A model generated the notes under the pieces. That model did no database searches, had not been told where the DNA came from, and worked only from the letters and a program-made list of their open reading frames with translations. A stretch of DNA of 42,498 nt from Mediterranea sp. (in: CFB group bacteria) (GTDB lineage Bacteria; Bacteroidota; Bacteroidia; Bacteroidales; Bacteroidaceae): positions 1 to 42,498 of the forward strand of contig JAISHU010000150.1 of the NCBI GenBank assembly GCA_031262385.1. The letters run 5' to 3'. Positions 39,875 through 42,498 of this stretch are shown piece by piece (position 1 is the first letter of the stretch; every line of letters starts with the position of its first letter). A program made the position numbers and the translations under genes.

Positions 39875-42232
39875 ATGTCGAAAAACCTTGTCATCGTCGA
39901 GTCACCGGCGAAAGCAAAAACCATAGAAAAGTTTTTGGGAAAAGAGTATAAAGTCCTTTCCAGCTACGGTCATATACGCGACCTTAAGAAAAAAGACTTT
40001 AGCATTGATGTTGAGCACGACTTTGCTCCCGATTATGAAATCCCTGCTGATAAAAAGGCTTTGGTGAAATCGCTCAAGACCGAGTCCGACCAAGCCGATA
40101 CCGTATGGCTGGCTTCCGATGAAGACCGCGAAGGAGAGGCTATATCTTGGCATCTGTACGAGGTGCTGCAACTCAAGCCCGAACACACCAAGCGCATTGT
40201 CTTTCACGAGATAACCAAAAGTGCCATTTTGCACGCCATTGAAACGCCGCGCAGCATCGACATCAATCTGGTAAATGCCCAGCAAGCACGACGGGTGCTC
40301 GACCGCATTGTGGGTTTCGAACTCTCGCCCGTGTTGTGGAAAAAGGTGAAACCTTCGTTGTCGGCTGGTCGTGTGCAATCGGTAGCCGTACGCCTCATCG
40401 TGGAACGCGAACGCGAAATCCATGCCTTCAATGCCGAAGCCGCCTATAGGGTTACTGCCGTCTTTATGGTGCCCGACGCCACCGGTAAGAGTGTGCAACT
40501 GAAAGCCGAAGTGCAACGCCGCCTTAAAACCAAAGCCGAAGCCGAAGAGCTTCTCCTAAAATGCAAAGATGCCACCTTCTCCATAGAAGATATTACCAAA
40601 CGCCCGCTCAAAAAGAGTCCGGCACCTCCGTTTACAACCTCCACCCTCCAGCAAGAAGCGGCACGCAAACTGGGATTCACAGTGGCGCAAACTATGCGTG
40701 TGGCACAGCAGCTCTACGAAGCCGGACACATTACTTATATGCGTACCGACTCGGTGAACCTCTCCGCACTTGCCATTAATGCCGGCAAGGAAGCTATCTT
40801 GCAACTTATGGGTGAGAAGTATGTACACCCGCGCAACTTCCATACCAAAAGCAAAGGTGCGCAAGAGGCACACGAAGCAATCCGCCCTACCTATATGGAT
40901 AAGAGTCAAATCACCGGCGCCCCCCAAGAAAAGAAGCTGTACGACCTGATATGGAAACGCACCGTCGCTTCGCAAATGGCGGATGCCGAAGTAGAAAAGA
41001 CTACTGCCACTATCAGCATCAGCAATGCCGCCGAGACATTTGTTGCCGAAGGCGAAGTGGTGACTTTCGACGGATTCTTGCGTGTCTATCGCGAATCGCA
41101 AGACGACGACTCCGACAGCGAACGCGCCGAAGAACTGCTACCGCCGCTCACCAAGGGTGAGGCACTGACATACAAAGAAATTAATGCCACCGAACGCTTC
41201 ACACAAGCTCCGCCCCGCTACACCGAGGCAAGCTTGGTACGCAAAATGGAAGAGTTGGGTATCGGTCGACCGTCGACCTACGCTCCCACTATCTCTACCA
41301 TACAGCAGCGCGAGTATGTGGAAAAGGGCGACAAACCGGGACAAGAGCGCTCGTACAACGTGCTCTCGTTGAAAAAAGATAAAATAACCGATGCCGTGCG
41401 CACCGAGACTACCGGTTCGGACAAGGGAAAACTCATCCCTACCGACACGGGTACGGTGGTGACAGACTTCCTGATGCAGTACTTCCCCAAGATTATGGAC
41501 TACAACTTTACCGCCGGCGTGGAGCAAAAGTTCGACGAAATAGCCGAAGGCGAAGCTCTGTGGACAAGCATCCTGAAGGATTTCTACAAAGATTTCCACC
41601 CTATGGTGGACGGGGCGCTGACTACCAAAAGCACACACAAAGCCGGCGAACGCGTGCTGGGCATCGACCCCGCAAGCGGCAAGCAGGTATCGGCGAAGAT
41701 AGGACGATTCGGTCCGCTGGTACAAATCGGTACTGCCGAAGATACCGACAAACCCCGCTTTGCACCGCTCGCCAAAGGCATGTCTATCGAAACCATCACC
41801 CTTGAGGAAGCTATGGAACTCTTTAAACTGCCCCGCACACTGGGCGAACACGACGGCAAAAAGGTGACGGTAAACGTGGGACGATTCGGTCCGTATATTT
41901 ACTACAATGCTACCTACACTTCGCTGCCCAAAGGTGCCGACCCCATGGACCTCACGCTCGAAGAGGCTTTGGAACTGATTAAAGCCAAAGCCGAAAACGA
42001 TGCCAAGAAACATCTAAAGAAGTTCGACGAAGACCCCGACCTCGAAATCATGAACGGTCGCTACGGTCCGTATATCGCCTACAAAGGAAGCAACTACAAG
42101 ATACCCAAAGACATTGTACCGCAAGACCTCACGCTCGAAGCCTGTATGCAATTAGTCAAACTGCAACAAGAGAAAGAAGCTTCGGCACCCGCCAAACCCA
42201 AGCGCGGACGGTTTGCAGCGAAAAAGAAATAA
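39875..42232 (+). CDS. topA: DNA topoisomerase I (type IA), without C-terminal zinc fingers
   Basis: Protein of 785 residues, cytoplasmic; relaxes negative supercoils. The Toprim domain starts at once (NLVIVESPAKAKTIEKFLG) with the acidic motif SDEDREGEAISWH. The clamp region has QQARRVLDRIVGFELSP and SAGRVQSVAVRL. The catalytic tyrosine is Tyr288 in YMRTDSVNLS. The HEAIRPT motif and GIGRPSTYAPTI follow. The C-terminal part lacks the four-cysteine zinc fingers of the E. coli enzyme. Instead it has three short repeats centred on GRFGP or GRYGP (KIGRFGPLVQIG, NVGRFGPYIYYN, NGRYGPYIAYKG), the Toprim C-terminal repeat type, and ends in a basic tail KPKRGRFAAKKK. This form is normal in Bacteroidota and some other phyla. 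Repeat array D begins 154 bp downstream. Confidence 0.97.
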   Translation: MSKNLVIVESPAKAKTIEKFLGKEYKVLSSYGHIRDLKKKDFSIDVEHDFAPDYEIPADKKALVKSLKTESDQADTVWLASDEDREGEAISWHLYEVLQLKPEHTKRIVFHEITKSAILHAIETPRSIDINLVNAQQARRVLDRIVGFELSPVLWKKVKPSLSAGRVQSVAVRLIVEREREIHAFNAEAAYRVTAVFMVPDATGKSVQLKAEVQRRLKTKAEAEELLLKCKDATFSIEDITKRPLKKSPAPPFTTSTLQQEAARKLGFTVAQTMRVAQQLYEAGHITYMRTDSVNLSALAINAGKEAILQLMGEKYVHPRNFHTKSKGAQEAHEAIRPTYMDKSQITGAPQEKKLYDLIWKRTVASQMADAEVEKTTATISISNAAETFVAEGEVVTFDGFLRVYRESQDDDSDSERAEELLPPLTKGEALTYKEINATERFTQAPPRYTEASLVRKMEELGIGRPSTYAPTISTIQQREYVEKGDKPGQERSYNVLSLKKDKITDAVRTETTGSDKGKLIPTDTGTVVTDFLMQYFPKIMDYNFTAGVEQKFDEIAEGEALWTSILKDFYKDFHPMVDGALTTKSTHKAGERVLGIDPASGKQVSAKIGRFGPLVQIGTAEDTDKPRFAPLAKGMSIETITLEEAMELFKLPRTLGEHDGKKVTVNVGRFGPYIYYNATYTSLPKGADPMDLTLEEALELIKAKAENDAKKHLKKFDEDPDLEIMNGRYGPYIAYKGSNYKIPKDIVPQDLTLEACMQLVKLQQEKEASAPAKPKRGRFAAKKK

Positions 42233-42276
42233 GCGTTCTAAAGAGCGGGGTATCTTTAGGTACCAACCAACCAATT

Positions 42277-42284
42277 TATCTTTG
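42277..42284 (+). promoter_or_regulatory. Promoter-like -7 element downstream of topA
   Basis: TATCTTTG on the plus strand, 45 bp past the topA stop, a full match to TAnnTTTG. Any transcript from it would run straight through repeat array D and off the window, so it may belong to a following gene or to a non-coding RNA. Confidence 0.4.
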
Positions 42285-42385
42285 GCTGCGCATGGGGTGC
42301 GATAAATTAGAGTTTAGCGGGTCACATCTACACAAAAAGTTTAGTTTGGGATGACAACGAAATACGAACCAGTTTAGAAAACTCA

Positions 42386-42498
42386 GTGATTGAACATTGT
42401 CATTCACGTGATAGAGTTTTGTAACTCAGTGATTGAGTTTTGTCATTCACGTGATTGAGTTTTATGAATCACGTGATTGGGAATCGTAAATCACGTGA
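42386..42498. repeat. 22-bp-period tandem array D (GTGAT family), continues past the window end
   Basis: GTGAT recurs at 42386, 42408, 42429, 42451, 42473 and 42495 (steps 22, 21, 22, 22, 22). Units alternate between ACTCAGTGATTGA... and ATTCACGTGATTGAGTTTT types; later ones contain the perfect palindrome AATCACGTGATT. The core GTGATTG is shared with array B. The array lies 154 bp downstream of topA and is cut by the window edge, so its length and the next gene are unknown. Confidence 0.85.

Overview
The window looks like chromosomal DNA from a member of the Bacteroidales (Bacteroidota). The signs are a FecR anti-sigma gene followed by a SusC-type receptor, lipoproteins with BACON domains, many promoters with the Bacteroidales -7 element TAnnTTTG, outer-membrane barrels built on a carboxypeptidase-D-like domain, and a zinc-finger-less TopA. 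I cannot name the genus from sequence alone. I see no rRNA, tRNA, CRISPR, transposase or phage gene.

Layout. 1-1433: 5' end of a SusC-like receptor and its FecR anti-sigma factor, with no sigma gene beside them and a probable antisense small RNA between them. 2004-2960: EamA exporter. 3108-9223: two-gene galactoside operon (GH36 alpha-galactosidase, GH2 beta-galactosidase), ended by a strong two-way terminator. 9289-15171, minus strand: methyltransferase, cyclophilin lipoprotein, alpha/beta hydrolase, aroE, purC, phoH and a small membrane protein. 15267-17977, plus strand: cysS, a PaaI-like thioesterase and a Crp/Fnr-like protein without its DNA-binding domain. 17996-21349, minus strand: ccsA, resB and an aminopeptidase P. 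21466-27316, minus strand: an AT-richer accessory stretch with an outer-membrane receptor, small membrane proteins, a BACON lipoprotein whose C-terminal two thirds resemble cholesterol-dependent cytolysins without domain 4, and a small barrel protein. 27713-34736, plus strand: a compact peptidoglycan-salvage cluster (SpoIID/LytB-like, AmpG-like, COG4299/MurT-like, BadF-type sugar kinase), then an ATPase and a serine hydrolase. 34726-37999, minus strand: the operon folP-cdaA-nadB. 38089-42232, plus strand: a plugless outer-membrane barrel and topA.

Two kinds of intergenic structure are not explained by the genes. First, four loci (about 1652-1842, 14685-14815, 24133-24224 and 42386-42498) carry tandem arrays with a period of 22 bp (sometimes 21). 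The unit sequence differs between loci, although two loci share GTGATT. Each array lies 50-165 bp past the 3' end of a gene. Second, a MITE-like palindromic element with ends AGAAACWGYTTTGA occurs in four states of decay (5290-5311, 17275-17448, 23901-23933, 26618-26691).

The best candidates for new biology are the 22-bp arrays, the domain-4-less cytolysin-like lipoprotein and the antisense RNA in the fecR-susC gap.
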